Source of the DNA: Chelatococcus sambhunathii
GTDB lineage: Bacteria; Pseudomonadota; Alphaproteobacteria; Rhizobiales; Beijerinckiaceae
Reading direction: 5' to 3'
Length of the DNA: 64,000 bases
Assembly (NCBI RefSeq): GCF_001418005.1
Contig: NZ_LIOL01000005.1
Coordinates: 248,001-312,000 of the forward strand
Position numbers and translations under genes: made by a program. This document shows positions 55,479 through 63,310 of this stretch, piece by piece. Positions within the stretch are counted from its first letter, which is position 1. Every line of letters starts with the position of its first letter. The notes under the pieces are model-generated. The model had not been told where the DNA came from, did no database searches, and was given only the letters and a program-made list of their open reading frames with translations.

Positions 55479-56774
55479 CTAACCGGTGTAGCCGAACTGG
55501 CGTGGCAGCCACAGCACCGTCTCCGGCACGAGGATCATCAGGAGGAGCGCGGCCAGGAGAATGAAGAGGAACAGCCACATCTCGCGGATGATGTCGCGCA
55601 GGGGGATGCCCGTCAGTCCGTTCATCACGAACAACAGCACGCCATAGGGGGGCGTGACCAGCCCCAGCATGATGTTGACCACGATGACGACGCCGAAATG
55701 CACGAGGTCGATGCCCATCTCCCGTGCCGCCGGCAGGAACAGCGGCACCAGCACGAGCAGCATGGTCGTCGCGTCGAACAGGCAGCCGAGCGCGAGGAAC
55801 AGCAGGTTTACGAGCAGCAGGAAGACGAGCGGATGCACGTCCACCCCGCGCATCCAGCCGGCGACGAGCTGCGGGATGTTCTCGCTCGCGACGATGTAGT
55901 TGAAGATGAAGGCGCCGGCGATGATGAGCGCGACGACGGTGGTCGAGCGCGCCGATTCGGCAAAAAGCCGGAAGGTCTCCCGCATCGTCAGCGACCGGTA
56001 GACGAGGCCGGCGAGCATGAGCGCGTAAAGGGCCGCGAGCGAGGCCGCCTCCGTTGGCGTCGCGGCACCGCCATAGATGCCATAGAGCAGGATGACCGGC
56101 AGCATCAGCGCCGGGAAGGCCTGCACCGTGGCGCGGGGCAATTCACGCATCGGTACGGTGTCGTCGCGCGGGAAGTCGCGCTTGCGCGCGACCCAGGCGA
56201 TGGCCGCCATCAGCGCGCCTGCCATGATGAGGCCGGGAATGATGCCGCCGAGGAAGAGATAGCCGACCGAGGTATCCGAGACGAGCGCATAGAGCACCAT
56301 CGGGATCGACGGCGGGATGATCGGCCCGATGGTCGAGGAGGCGGCCGAGATCGCGGCCGCGAAGCCTGGCGTATAGCGCTTCGTCTTGACCATCATCTCC
56401 GTGAGGAGCTTGCCGACGCCCGCCGCATCCGCGATGGCCGAGCCCGACATGCCGGCGAAGATGATGCTGGCCACCACGTTGACGTGGGCGAGCCCGCCGC
56501 GGAAGCGCCCGACGAGTGCCTGGCAGAAGAGCAGCATGCGCTCGGAGACACCGCCGGCATTCATCAGGTTGGCGGCGAGGATGAAGAGCGGCACGGCGAG
56601 CAGCACGAAACTGTCGACGAGGTTGTTGAGGATCTGCTCGGAGAAGAGGCCGACGTCCTTGCCGGTGACGAAGAGATAGCCGATCGCCGCCACGAACATG
56701 GCATAGGCGATGGGCATGCCGATGGCCGCCAGCCCGAAGAAGGCGGCGAGCAGGAAGACGAAGGATGCGCTCAT
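55479..56774 (-). CDS. dctM: TRAP transporter large permease (DctM)
   Basis: A 431-aa inner-membrane permease with about 12 helices. Family features: FVFLLAAFFGLAAIGMPIAY at the N-terminus, MSGSAIADAAGVGKLLTEMM, SSTIGPIIPPSIPMVLYAL (the conserved helical hairpin with Pro-rich turn), EAASLAALYALML and VTPPYGVLLFVMNGLTGIP. It imports an organic or sugar acid with Na+ together with DctQ and DctP. The ATG overlaps the dctQ stop (ATGA). Its cargo is probably the sugar or sugar acid degraded by the neighbouring enzymes. Confidence 0.96.
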   Translation of the reverse strand: MSASFVFLLAAFFGLAAIGMPIAYAMFVAAIGYLFVTGKDVGLFSEQILNNLVDSFVLLAVPLFILAANLMNAGGVSERMLLFCQALVGRFRGGLAHVNVVASIIFAGMSGSAIADAAGVGKLLTEMMVKTKRYTPGFAAAISAASSTIGPIIPPSIPMVLYALVSDTSVGYLFLGGIIPGLIMAGALMAAIAWVARKRDFPRDDTVPMRELPRATVQAFPALMLPVILLYGIYGGAATPTEAASLAALYALMLAGLVYRSLTMRETFRLFAESARSTTVVALIIAGAFIFNYIVASENIPQLVAGWMRGVDVHPLVFLLLVNLLFLALGCLFDATTMLLVLVPLFLPAAREMGIDLVHFGVVIVVNIMLGLVTPPYGVLLFVMNGLTGIPLRDIIREMWLFLFILLAALLLMILVPETVLWLPRQFGYTG

Positions 56775-57277
56775 TCGCTGAAACCGGAAGGACGTTCGTC
56801 AAGCACCTCGCCCCAGCGGCGCGAAAGGAGGCGCGCGACGCGCAGGCCCTGGCGGATGACGACGCAGACGACGAAGACGATGAAGATGGAATAGAGGATG
56901 TCGTAGCGCAGGCCGAGGACCGGCGTCTTCTCGATGCGCATGAAGCTGATCCAGTCCACCGTCGCCGGCAGGGCGGCGAGGAAGGCGCCCAGCGTCACGA
57001 GCGCGCAGACGAAGGCGAGCCAGCGCTGCACGCGGCGCGGGCTTGCGAGCACCACCATGTCGAAGGTGATCTGGTCCTTGTCGCGCGTCAGGAAGGCCGC
57101 GCACCAGAAGACCACCCAGACATATGAGATCAGCGTCGCTTCCTGCGTCCAGGCCGTCGGGTCGTTGAGGACGTAGCGCGTGAAGATCTGCAGGATGAAG
57201 GCGGCGAACATGGCCATGAAGCCGAGCGCCGCCGCGATCGTCGCCAGGAAACGCAGCCGTTTCACCACAACGGACAA
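56771..57277 (-). CDS. dctQ: TRAP transporter small permease (DctQ)
   Basis: A 168-aa protein with four membrane helices, including LGFMAMFAAFILQIFTRYVL and TWTQEATLISYVWVVFW-like sequence (actual AWTQEATLISYVWVVFW), both characteristic of DctQ. The best start is TTG at 57275-57277, with GGAGG five bases upstream; no well-placed ATG exists in frame. It is the bridge between DctP docking and DctM transport. It follows dctP by 104 nt with a hairpin in between, and overlaps dctM by 4 nt. Confidence 0.92.
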   Translation of the reverse strand: MSVVVKRLRFLATIAAALGFMAMFAAFILQIFTRYVLNDPTAWTQEATLISYVWVVFWCAAFLTRDKDQITFDMVVLASPRRVQRWLAFVCALVTLGAFLAALPATVDWISFMRIEKTPVLGLRYDILYSIFIVFVVCVVIRQGLRVARLLSRRWGEVLDERPSGFSE

Positions 57278-57321
57278 GGGTGCCTCCGGTACGCAGGGTC
57301 TGTTTTGGGGGCAGTCGGTGT

Positions 57322-57343
57322 CCCCTCCCCGCACGGGGAGGGG
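57322..57343 (-). terminator. intercistronic hairpin between dctP and dctQ
   Basis: CCCCTCCCCG-CA-CGGGGAGGGG, a perfect 10-bp inverted repeat 39 nt after the dctP stop. As in ugpBA, a hairpin directly after a binding-protein gene likely raises its expression over the permease genes. Confidence 0.6.
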
Positions 57344-57381
57344 CGGAGGGGCTGACAGGCGATGTGCAGGTCAGCTTTCTG

Positions 57382-58380
57382 CTACTTCACTGCGTTGATG
57401 CGTTCGACCATGCCCTTCGGCCAAGCCTTGGAGAGTTCGGATTCGAGATAGGCCTTCTGCACGTGGCTGCGGAAGGCCTCGACGTCGGGCCGGTAGACCT
57501 TGAGGCCCTGCTGCGCGAAATCGGCCGCGAGCTGCCTCTCCTCGCCGATGCGCCCCTCGTTGTTGAAGGCCACGGCGGCCTGGGCGGCTTCCAGCACGGC
57601 TTCCTTCTGCTTGTCGTCGAGCTTGTTCCAGGTCGCGCCGGCGAGCGAGAGGAAGATGGAATCGACGAGGTGGTCGGTGAGCACGATCTGCTTGGTCACC
57701 TCGTAGAACTTCGCGGCCCGCACGGTCGGCAGCGGGTTGTCCTGGCCGTCGATGGCGCCGGTCTGCAGCGCCGTGTAGATCTCGCCGAAGGCGAGCGGCA
57801 GCGGGTTGGCGCCGAGCGCCTTGCCGAGGAACAGCCAGGTGTCGGAGCCCGGCATGCGCAGCTTGACGCCTGCGAGATCGGCCGGGGTCTTCACCTCCTT
57901 TTCGATGCGCAGGTTGAGCTGGCGCGTGCCGAGATAGCCGACGGCGAGCACCTTGATGCCCATCTTGTCCTCGACGAGCTTGTACATCTCCTCGCCGATG
58001 TCGCTCGCGAAGACCTTCTGCTGGTGCTCGGGATCGCGGATCAGATAGCCGGCGGTGAAGATCGACCACTCGGGGATCTGCTTGGCGATGTCGAAGGCCG
58101 AGATCATCGCCATCTCGAGATTGCCGCGCTGCATGGCGGCCGGCTCGGTGCCCTGCTTGAACAGCGTGGCATTGAGATGGATCTCGACGTCGAACTGGCC
58201 GGGCGCGCGCTTTTCGAGCTCCTCCTTGAAGACGGGGAGCATCTTGGCATGCCAGTCGGAATCGACGGCGGGGGTCGAGATGCGCAGCTTGACCGGGTTG
58301 GCGGCGAACGCCGGACCGGCGACGAGCGCCGAAGAGAGGGCAAGGCCGAGGACGAGCCGGCGGCTCAGCGAGAATGCCAT
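57382..58380 (-). CDS. dctP: TRAP transporter substrate-binding protein (DctP)
   Basis: A 332-aa periplasmic binding protein. The signal peptide spans about residues 1-27 (cleavage after AFA). Family features: LNATLFKQGTEPAAMQRGNL, KVFASDIGEEMYKLVEDKMG, GVKLRMPGSDTWLFLGKALG with the conserved carboxylate-binding Arg, and TGAIDGQDNPLPTV. It delivers its ligand to DctQM. It is divergent from the GntR gene, which is its probable regulator. Ligand inferred to be a hexuronate or related sugar acid from the neighbours. Confidence 0.95.
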   Translation of the reverse strand: MAFSLSRRLVLGLALSSALVAGPAFAANPVKLRISTPAVDSDWHAKMLPVFKEELEKRAPGQFDVEIHLNATLFKQGTEPAAMQRGNLEMAMISAFDIAKQIPEWSIFTAGYLIRDPEHQQKVFASDIGEEMYKLVEDKMGIKVLAVGYLGTRQLNLRIEKEVKTPADLAGVKLRMPGSDTWLFLGKALGANPLPLAFGEIYTALQTGAIDGQDNPLPTVRAAKFYEVTKQIVLTDHLVDSIFLSLAGATWNKLDDKQKEAVLEAAQAAVAFNNEGRIGEERQLAADFAQQGLKVYRPDVEAFRSHVQKAYLESELSKAWPKGMVERINAVK

Positions 58381-58467
58381 AGTGTAGATCCTCCCGAAAA
58401 ACGGCTTGTTTGAGCGCCCGTTCAGGCGCGATCATCGGCATATTGCCGAAGCGGCGGAGTGCTTGCA

Positions 58468-58500
58468 AACAAAAAACAACTAGCTAACATGTCAGCCCAG
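58468..58500. promoter_or_regulatory. AT-rich control region between dctP and the GntR gene
   Basis: Within the 310-nt divergent region (58381-58690), the only AT-rich part is AAACAAAAAACAACTAGCTA followed by ACATGT. The near-palindromic AACTAGCTAAC is a candidate GntR/FCD operator. The remaining 190 nt towards the GntR gene are GC-rich and featureless to the eye. Confidence 0.35.
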
Positions 58501-58690
58501 AAAAAGAGCCGTCGAGGGCCTGTGCAGGTCGTCGGCACGCGTGGCGCTTCTGCCCGACGGCCTGTCCCTGGGGCCCTGTCCGGGGCGCTGCGCCCGAAGG
58601 GCCTTGGCCGATGCCGTCACCGGCTTTATGGGGATCGCGAGGCCAGGGCGCGCCATCGGCCCCGACGCCGAAGACATTGAGGAGGACGAG

Positions 58691-59362
58691 ATGGACCGGC
58701 CAGCGGACGATGGTGCCCCTCTCAAGCTGCGCGAAAAGGCCTATGACAGCTTCACGCAGCACCTGCTCGCGCGCAACGTCCGGCCAGGCCAGTTCATCTC
58801 CCAGCGCGAGCTCGTGGCCCTGACCGACCTGCCGCTCGGCGCCATCCGCGAGCTCATCCCCCGCCTTGAGGCCGAGGGCCTCATCAAGACGGTGCCGCAG
58901 CGCGGCATGCAGGTTGCCCATCTCGACCTCAATCTCATCCGCGACGCCTTCCAGTTCCGCCTCTTCATGGAGCGCGGCGCCATGGACCTGTTCGTGCAGT
59001 CGGCCTCGGACGAGACGCTCGCCGCCTTGCGCCGCCAGCACGAGGACGTGCTGGCGCGGGCGGAAGCCGAGGGCGACACGCCCGAGATCGTGGCGGAAGG
59101 CCAGGCGGTCGATTGGGGCTTCCACGACATGCTGATCGATGCGCTCGGCAACGAGATCATCGCCAAGGCCTACCGGGTCAACTCCATCAAGATCCGCCTC
59201 ATTCGGCAGGAGCTGGTGCGAATCGACGGCCTCGTCGCGCCGGTCATGCGCGAGCATCTCGGCATCATCGCCGCCATGGAGACGCGCGATCCGCAGCAAG
59301 CCGTGGCCGCCCTCTCGGCCCATATCGACAACGCCCGCAACCGGGCGCTCGGCCTGCGCTGA
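58691..59362 (+). CDS. GntR-family transcriptional regulator (FCD subfamily)
   Basis: A 223-aa regulator with an N-terminal winged helix (about residues 12-80; ISQRELVALTDLPLGAIREL is the HTH) and an all-helical FCD effector domain (about 90-218) with the metal/ligand residues in FRLFMERGAMDL, DWGFHDMLIDALGN and MREHLGIIAAME. FCD regulators of uronate genes (UxuR/ExuR) belong here. The ATG at 58691 has GAGGAGGACGAG upstream. Divergent from the TRAP operon and upstream of uxaC, it is the likely repressor of this sugar-acid locus. Confidence 0.93.
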   Translation: MDRPADDGAPLKLREKAYDSFTQHLLARNVRPGQFISQRELVALTDLPLGAIRELIPRLEAEGLIKTVPQRGMQVAHLDLNLIRDAFQFRLFMERGAMDLFVQSASDETLAALRRQHEDVLARAEAEGDTPEIVAEGQAVDWGFHDMLIDALGNEIIAKAYRVNSIKIRLIRQELVRIDGLVAPVMREHLGIIAAMETRDPQQAVAALSAHIDNARNRALGLR

Positions 59363-59451
59363 CGGCTACAGGACGGTTGCGCCGTCGGCCCGCCCGCCTC
59401 CTCCCCGGCGCGCTCGGTCGACTTGCCCAGACGGGCTGCACACGCTATTTC

Positions 59452-59466
59452 CAAATCGATTCAAAC
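59452..59466 (+). promoter_or_regulatory. regulatory element CAAATCGATTCAAAC upstream of uxaC
   Basis: CAAATCGATTCAAAC, 126 nt before the uxaC start. It contains the palindromic core AATCGATT with a central CG and shares AAA-N-CGATTCAAA with the element before uxaA, in the same orientation relative to the gene. Confidence 0.55.
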
Positions 59467-59591
59467 GGCGCCGAGAAAGCAGTTCACACCGGCTGCTCCG
59501 CTGGTTAGGGTTCGCCGCGCGACGCGCGGCGGCGCCACCGCGGCGCTTTTCGTCAAAAGGCTTGAAGCCGTTATCAGGAAAGGAAGTGCCG

Positions 59592-61013
59592 ATGCGCGAG
59601 GGCCGCCTGCCGCTCGTCCACGAGGACCGCCTCTTTCCCGCCGATCCGTCCGCACGCGCCGTGGCGCGCCGGCTCTATGCCCATGTGAAGGACCTGCCGA
59701 TCGTCTCGCCGCACGGGCATACCGATCCGCGCTGGTATGCCGAGAACGAGCCCTTCCCGGATCCCGCCCGCCTCTTCGTCGTGCCCGACCACTACGTCTT
59801 CCGCATGCTCTACAGCCAGGGCGTGCGGCTCGAGGATCTCGGCATCGCGACGAAGGACGGCACCGAGGTCGAGACCGACGGGCGCAGGATCTGGCGGCGC
59901 TTTGCCGAGCGCTATCATCTCTTCCGCGGCACGCCGACGCGCACGTGGCTCGACCACGCCTTCGCCACGCTGTTCGATTTCGACGTGCGACTCTCAGCCG
60001 AGACGGCCGATCTCTATTACGACCGCATCGCCGAGCGGCTGGCCGAGCCCGCCTATCGCCCGCGTGCCCTCTTCGAGCGCTTTAACATCGAGGTCATCGC
60101 CACCACGGAGAGCCCCCTCGATCCGCTCGTCCACCACAAGGCCATCCGCGATAGCGGCTGGAAAGGGCGCGTCATCACGGCCTACCGGCCCGATCCTGTC
60201 GTCGACCCGGAGTTCGACGGTTTCAAGGCCAATGTGGAGGCCCTGGGGGAACTCACCGGCTGCGACGTCTCGACCTTCGCCGGCTATCTCGAGGCCCACC
60301 GCAAGCGCCGCGCCTTCTTCAAGGAGATGGGCGCCACGTCGACCGACCACGGTCATCCGAGCGCCCGCACGGCGGACCTCTCGCCCGTCGAGGCCGAGGC
60401 GCTGTACACCCGCATCATGCACAGCAACGTCACGAGCGAGGATGCGGAGCTCTTCCGCGCCCAGATGCTGACCGAGATGGCGGCGATGAGCCTCGAGGAC
60501 GGGCTCGTCATGCAGATCCACCCCGGCTCGATGCGCAACCACAACGCCGGGCTCTTCGCCCGCTTCGGCCGCGACATGGGTGCCGACATCCCGGCCGCGA
60601 CCGACTATGTCCATGCGCTGAAGCCTCTGCTCGACCGCTTCGGCAACGAGCGCGAGCTCACCATCATCCTCTTCACGCTCGACGAGACCGCCTATTCGCG
60701 CGAGCTCGCGCCGCTCGCCGGGCACTATCCGTGCCTGAAGCTCGGCCCGGCCTGGTGGTTCTTCGACAGTCCCGAAGGCATGCGCCGCTACCGCGAGCTC
60801 GTCACCGAGACGGCCGGCTTCTACAACACCGTCGGCTTCAATGACGACACGCGGGCCTTCCCGTCGATCCCCGCCCGCCACGACGTGGCGCGTCGCGTCG
60901 ACTGCGCCTTCCTCGCCGAGCTCGTCGTCACCCACCGCCTCGACGAGGACGAGGCGCACGAGCTCGCCCACGATCTCGCCTATCGCCTGGCCAAGGAGGC
61001 CTACAAGCTGTGA
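59592..61013 (+). CDS. uxaC: uronate (glucuronate/galacturonate) isomerase
   Basis: Isomerises D-glucuronate to D-fructuronate and D-galacturonate to D-tagaturonate. It has 473 aa with an amidohydrolase-like barrel. Conserved stretches: PIVSPHGHTDPRWYAENEPF (metal His pair), DHYVFRMLYSQGV, FNIEVIATTESPLDPLVHH, GLVMQIHPGSMRNHN and LGPAWWFFDSPEGMRRYREL. The ATG at 59592 has AGGAAAGGAAG upstream. Its stop overlaps the GTG of the reductase gene downstream, so the two consecutive steps are coupled. Confidence 0.96.
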   Translation: MREGRLPLVHEDRLFPADPSARAVARRLYAHVKDLPIVSPHGHTDPRWYAENEPFPDPARLFVVPDHYVFRMLYSQGVRLEDLGIATKDGTEVETDGRRIWRRFAERYHLFRGTPTRTWLDHAFATLFDFDVRLSAETADLYYDRIAERLAEPAYRPRALFERFNIEVIATTESPLDPLVHHKAIRDSGWKGRVITAYRPDPVVDPEFDGFKANVEALGELTGCDVSTFAGYLEAHRKRRAFFKEMGATSTDHGHPSARTADLSPVEAEALYTRIMHSNVTSEDAELFRAQMLTEMAAMSLEDGLVMQIHPGSMRNHNAGLFARFGRDMGADIPAATDYVHALKPLLDRFGNERELTIILFTLDETAYSRELAPLAGHYPCLKLGPAWWFFDSPEGMRRYRELVTETAGFYNTVGFNDDTRAFPSIPARHDVARRVDCAFLAELVVTHRLDEDEAHELAHDLAYRLAKEAYKL

Positions 61014-62494
61014 CGCAGACGGCCCGCCTCAACACCGCGCGCCTCGCGGACCTGCCGCCCGATGTCGCCCGCCCGGCCTATGATCGCAAGGCGATGAAGA
61101 CCGGCATCGTGCATCTCGGCATCGGTGCCTTCCACCGCGCCCACCAGGCGGTCTATACGGATGCGGTCATCGCCAGCGGCGACCTCTGGTGGGGCATCGT
61201 CGGCGCCAGCCTGCGCAGCCCCGACACCCGCGATGCCCTCAAGGCTCAGGACGGGCTCTACACCCTCGCCGTGCGCTCGGGCGAGGGCGAGAAGCTCGCC
61301 GTCATCGGCGCCATCCGCGAGGTCGTGGTGGCGCCGGAGAATCCGGCGGCGCTCGTCGAGCGCATGAGCCATCCGGACGTGAAGGTCGTCACCCTCACGG
61401 TGACGGAGAAGGGCTATTGCCACGATCCGGCGACCGGGCGGCTCGACGAGAAGCACCCCGACGTGGTGCACGATCTCGCCAACCTCAACCGGCCGCGCTC
61501 GGCCATCGGCTTCCTGGCCGCGGCCATCGCCCGCCGCCGCAGCCTCGGCCTTGCGCCCTTCACCGTGCTGTCGTGCGACAACCTGCCGTCGAACGGCCGG
61601 ACGCTGCACCGCATCCTCACCCGTTTCGCGGAGCTCGTCTCGCCCGATCTCGGCGCCTTCGTGCGCGACAAGATCGCCTGCCCGGACAGCATGGTCGACC
61701 GCATCGTGCCGGCAACGACCGACGAGGACCGGGCCGCCGTGGCGGCGCGCCTCGGCGTCGCCGACGCCTGGCCGGTCATGACCGAGCCCTTCACCCAATG
61801 GGTGATCGAGGACCATTTTCCCTCCGGCCGCCCGGCCTGGGAGACGGTGGGAGCGACGCTCGTCACGGACGTCGCGCCCTATGAAGCCATGAAGCTGCGC
61901 CTGCTCAACGGCAGTCACTCGGCCATCGCCTATCTCGGCTATCTCGCCGGCTACCAGACCGTGTCCGAGGCCATGGCGGACGAGAGCCTCGCGTCCTATG
62001 TCGCCGCCCTCATGGACGACACGACGGCGACGCTGACCATCCCGCCTGGTGCCGACGTCGAGGCCTACAAGCGCTCCCTGCGCGAGCGCTTCCGCAATCC
62101 GGCGCTCAAGCACCGCACCTGGCAGATCGCCATGGACGGCTCGCAGAAGCTGCCGCAGCGCCTGCTGGGCACGATCCGCGACCGGCTCGCGGCCGGCTCC
62201 GACATCGCCCGCCACGCCCTCGCCGTGGCGGCCTGGATGCGCTACGTCACGGGCACGGACGAGAAGGGCGACGCCATCGACGTGCGCGACCCGCTGGCGG
62301 CGGACCTTGCCGCGATCGCGCGGTCCGCGGGCGGCGACCCCGCCGCGCTCTCCAGGGCGCTCGCCGGCGTCGAGGCGGTGTTCGGCACCGACCTGCCGGC
62401 CGAGCCGCGCTTCGTTACCGCAGTCGGCGAGGCCTTGGTCGGACTCTACCGGGACGGCGCCCGCGCCACGCTCGCAAGCCTCGCGCACGGATGA
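61010..62494 (+). CDS. uxuB: mannitol dehydrogenase family protein, fructuronate reductase-like
   Basis: A 494-aa polyol-specific long-chain dehydrogenase: GIVHLGIGAFHRAHQAVYTD (NAD-binding GxGxxxR), VTLTVTEKGYC, VLSCDNLPSNGRTLHRILTR, FTQWVIEDHFPSGRPAWE and KLRLLNGSHSAIAYLGYLAG (catalytic Lys in the conserved KxxxxNxxH context). It reduces fructuronate to mannonate, or possibly tagaturonate to altronate; the presence of uxaA and absence of uxuA nearby makes the latter worth testing. The start is a GTG overlapping the uxaC stop (GTGA). A strong terminator follows. Confidence 0.92.
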   Translation: MTQTARLNTARLADLPPDVARPAYDRKAMKTGIVHLGIGAFHRAHQAVYTDAVIASGDLWWGIVGASLRSPDTRDALKAQDGLYTLAVRSGEGEKLAVIGAIREVVVAPENPAALVERMSHPDVKVVTLTVTEKGYCHDPATGRLDEKHPDVVHDLANLNRPRSAIGFLAAAIARRRSLGLAPFTVLSCDNLPSNGRTLHRILTRFAELVSPDLGAFVRDKIACPDSMVDRIVPATTDEDRAAVAARLGVADAWPVMTEPFTQWVIEDHFPSGRPAWETVGATLVTDVAPYEAMKLRLLNGSHSAIAYLGYLAGYQTVSEAMADESLASYVAALMDDTTATLTIPPGADVEAYKRSLRERFRNPALKHRTWQIAMDGSQKLPQRLLGTIRDRLAAGSDIARHALAVAAWMRYVTGTDEKGDAIDVRDPLAADLAAIARSAGGDPAALSRALAGVEAVFGTDLPAEPRFVTAVGEALVGLYRDGARATLASLAHG

Positions 62495-62506
62495 GCGAAT
62501 AGCGTC

Positions 62507-62530
62507 AGGCACGGCTGCGCAGCCGTGCCT
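62507..62530 (+). terminator. terminator after uxuB
   Basis: AGGCACGGCTGC-GCAGCCGTGCCT is a perfect 24-nt inverted repeat 12 nt after the uxuB stop, followed by TTTAACCTTT. It ends the uxaC-uxuB transcript just before the CtrA box. Confidence 0.8.
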
Positions 62531-62545
62531 TTAACCTTTCGTTAA
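62531..62545 (+). promoter_or_regulatory. CtrA binding site (TTAA-N7-TTAA)
   Basis: TTAACCTTTCGTTAA matches the full CtrA consensus TTAA-N7-TTAA, followed by CC as often seen. It is 45 bp upstream of the unknown gene at 62590, where a response-regulator site would act on its promoter. CtrA is the alphaproteobacterial cell-cycle and motility master regulator. Confidence 0.75.
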
Positions 62546-62589
62546 CCATCGGGGCGCACGCTTCCAGGGTCTTGAAGGAGGGTGCGCCG

Positions 62590-63018
62590 ATGTCGCTGCC
62601 GACTCTGTCCGACGACGAGTTGCGCGTTCCCGGGCGGGACGGGGAACTGCGCACGATCCTGAGGGCCGTCCCCGTCATCTACGACCTGTTGCGGAGCACC
62701 TACGGGGCCTGGCTGGCGCGGGATCCGCAGAATGTCGACAGCTTGGTGCGCCTGCACGGAGCGCTGATCATCATCTCTCTGGCGGACCTGCCGGAGGAGG
62801 AACAGCGGCCAGTCAGCCGCCGGCTCGTGGCGCTGATGCGCGAAAGCGGCCTGACGGCGCAGCATATCCGCCAGCTCGATGCGGCGGTCGCGCTCGAGCT
62901 AATGGCAGTGGTGCGAGCACAGAATCGCTGCTCGCAGCGCCGGCAACGGCATCTCGCCGCCGTCATCGCGGCGCGGCTCGGCGCGATGGATTCGCGCGCA
63001 ACAGCGGCAGCGGCCTGA
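62590..63018 (+). CDS. hypothetical protein, all-helical, behind a CtrA box
   Basis: No family recognised. The product has 142 aa, no signal peptide and no membrane segment; it is predicted mostly helical. After a short polar start, a core runs from about residue 15 to 105 (ILRAVPVIYDLLRSTYGAWL; LHGALIIISLADLPEEE; LDAAVALELMAVVRAQ), then a basic stretch (RCSQRRQRHLAAVIAARLG). The ATG at 62590 has GGAGGG ten bases upstream, good evidence that it is translated. It is monocistronic, between the uxuB terminator and a convergent Lrp-domain gene. The CtrA site suggests a cell-cycle, motility or chemotaxis-related role; that is inference. Confidence 0.78.
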   Translation: MSLPTLSDDELRVPGRDGELRTILRAVPVIYDLLRSTYGAWLARDPQNVDSLVRLHGALIIISLADLPEEEQRPVSRRLVALMRESGLTAQHIRQLDAAVALELMAVVRAQNRCSQRRQRHLAAVIAARLGAMDSRATAAAA

Positions 63019-63020
63019 CT

Positions 63021-63257
63021 TCAGAAGGCCTTGAAGGTGATGATGGTGCGCGTGTCGGCGATGTCGTCGATGGTCTGCACCTTCTCGGCGACGAAATGGC
63101 CGATGTCGACGTCACGGTCGACATGGAACTTGGCGATGATGTCGTAGTCGCCGGCGATCGAGTAGATCTCCGAGGCGATCTCACGGTCGGCGAGCTCGCT
63201 GGCGACCGCATAGGTCTTGCCGAGCTTGCACTTGATCTGGACGAAGAAGGTCTGCAT
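63021..63257 (-). CDS. free-standing Lrp/AsnC ligand-binding (RAM) domain protein
   Basis: 78 aa, corresponding only to the C-terminal ligand-binding domain of Lrp/AsnC regulators: FVQIKCKLGKTYAVASELAD, then EIYSIAGDYDIIAKFHVDRD and ADTRTIITFKAF. No DNA-binding helix-turn-helix is present, and the ATG at 63255-63257 has AGGAG nine bases upstream, so it is not a truncated fragment of a longer gene. Stand-alone RAM domains form dimers or octamers and may bind amino acids or modulate full-length Lrp proteins. Function unproven. It is convergent with the CtrA-box gene (stop codons 2 nt apart). Confidence 0.9.
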   Translation of the reverse strand: MQTFFVQIKCKLGKTYAVASELADREIASEIYSIAGDYDIIAKFHVDRDVDIGHFVAEKVQTIDDIADTRTIITFKAF

Positions 63258-63310
63258 CCCGCAACTCCTGCCACCGAGCCCCATGCGAATCAACTCCGTG
63301 GCGGCCAAGT

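Noticed and set aside
58459-58680. Small open frame of 73 codons between dctP and the GntR gene
   Set aside because: No ribosome binding site, arginine-rich shadow-like composition, and it spans the presumed operator region.
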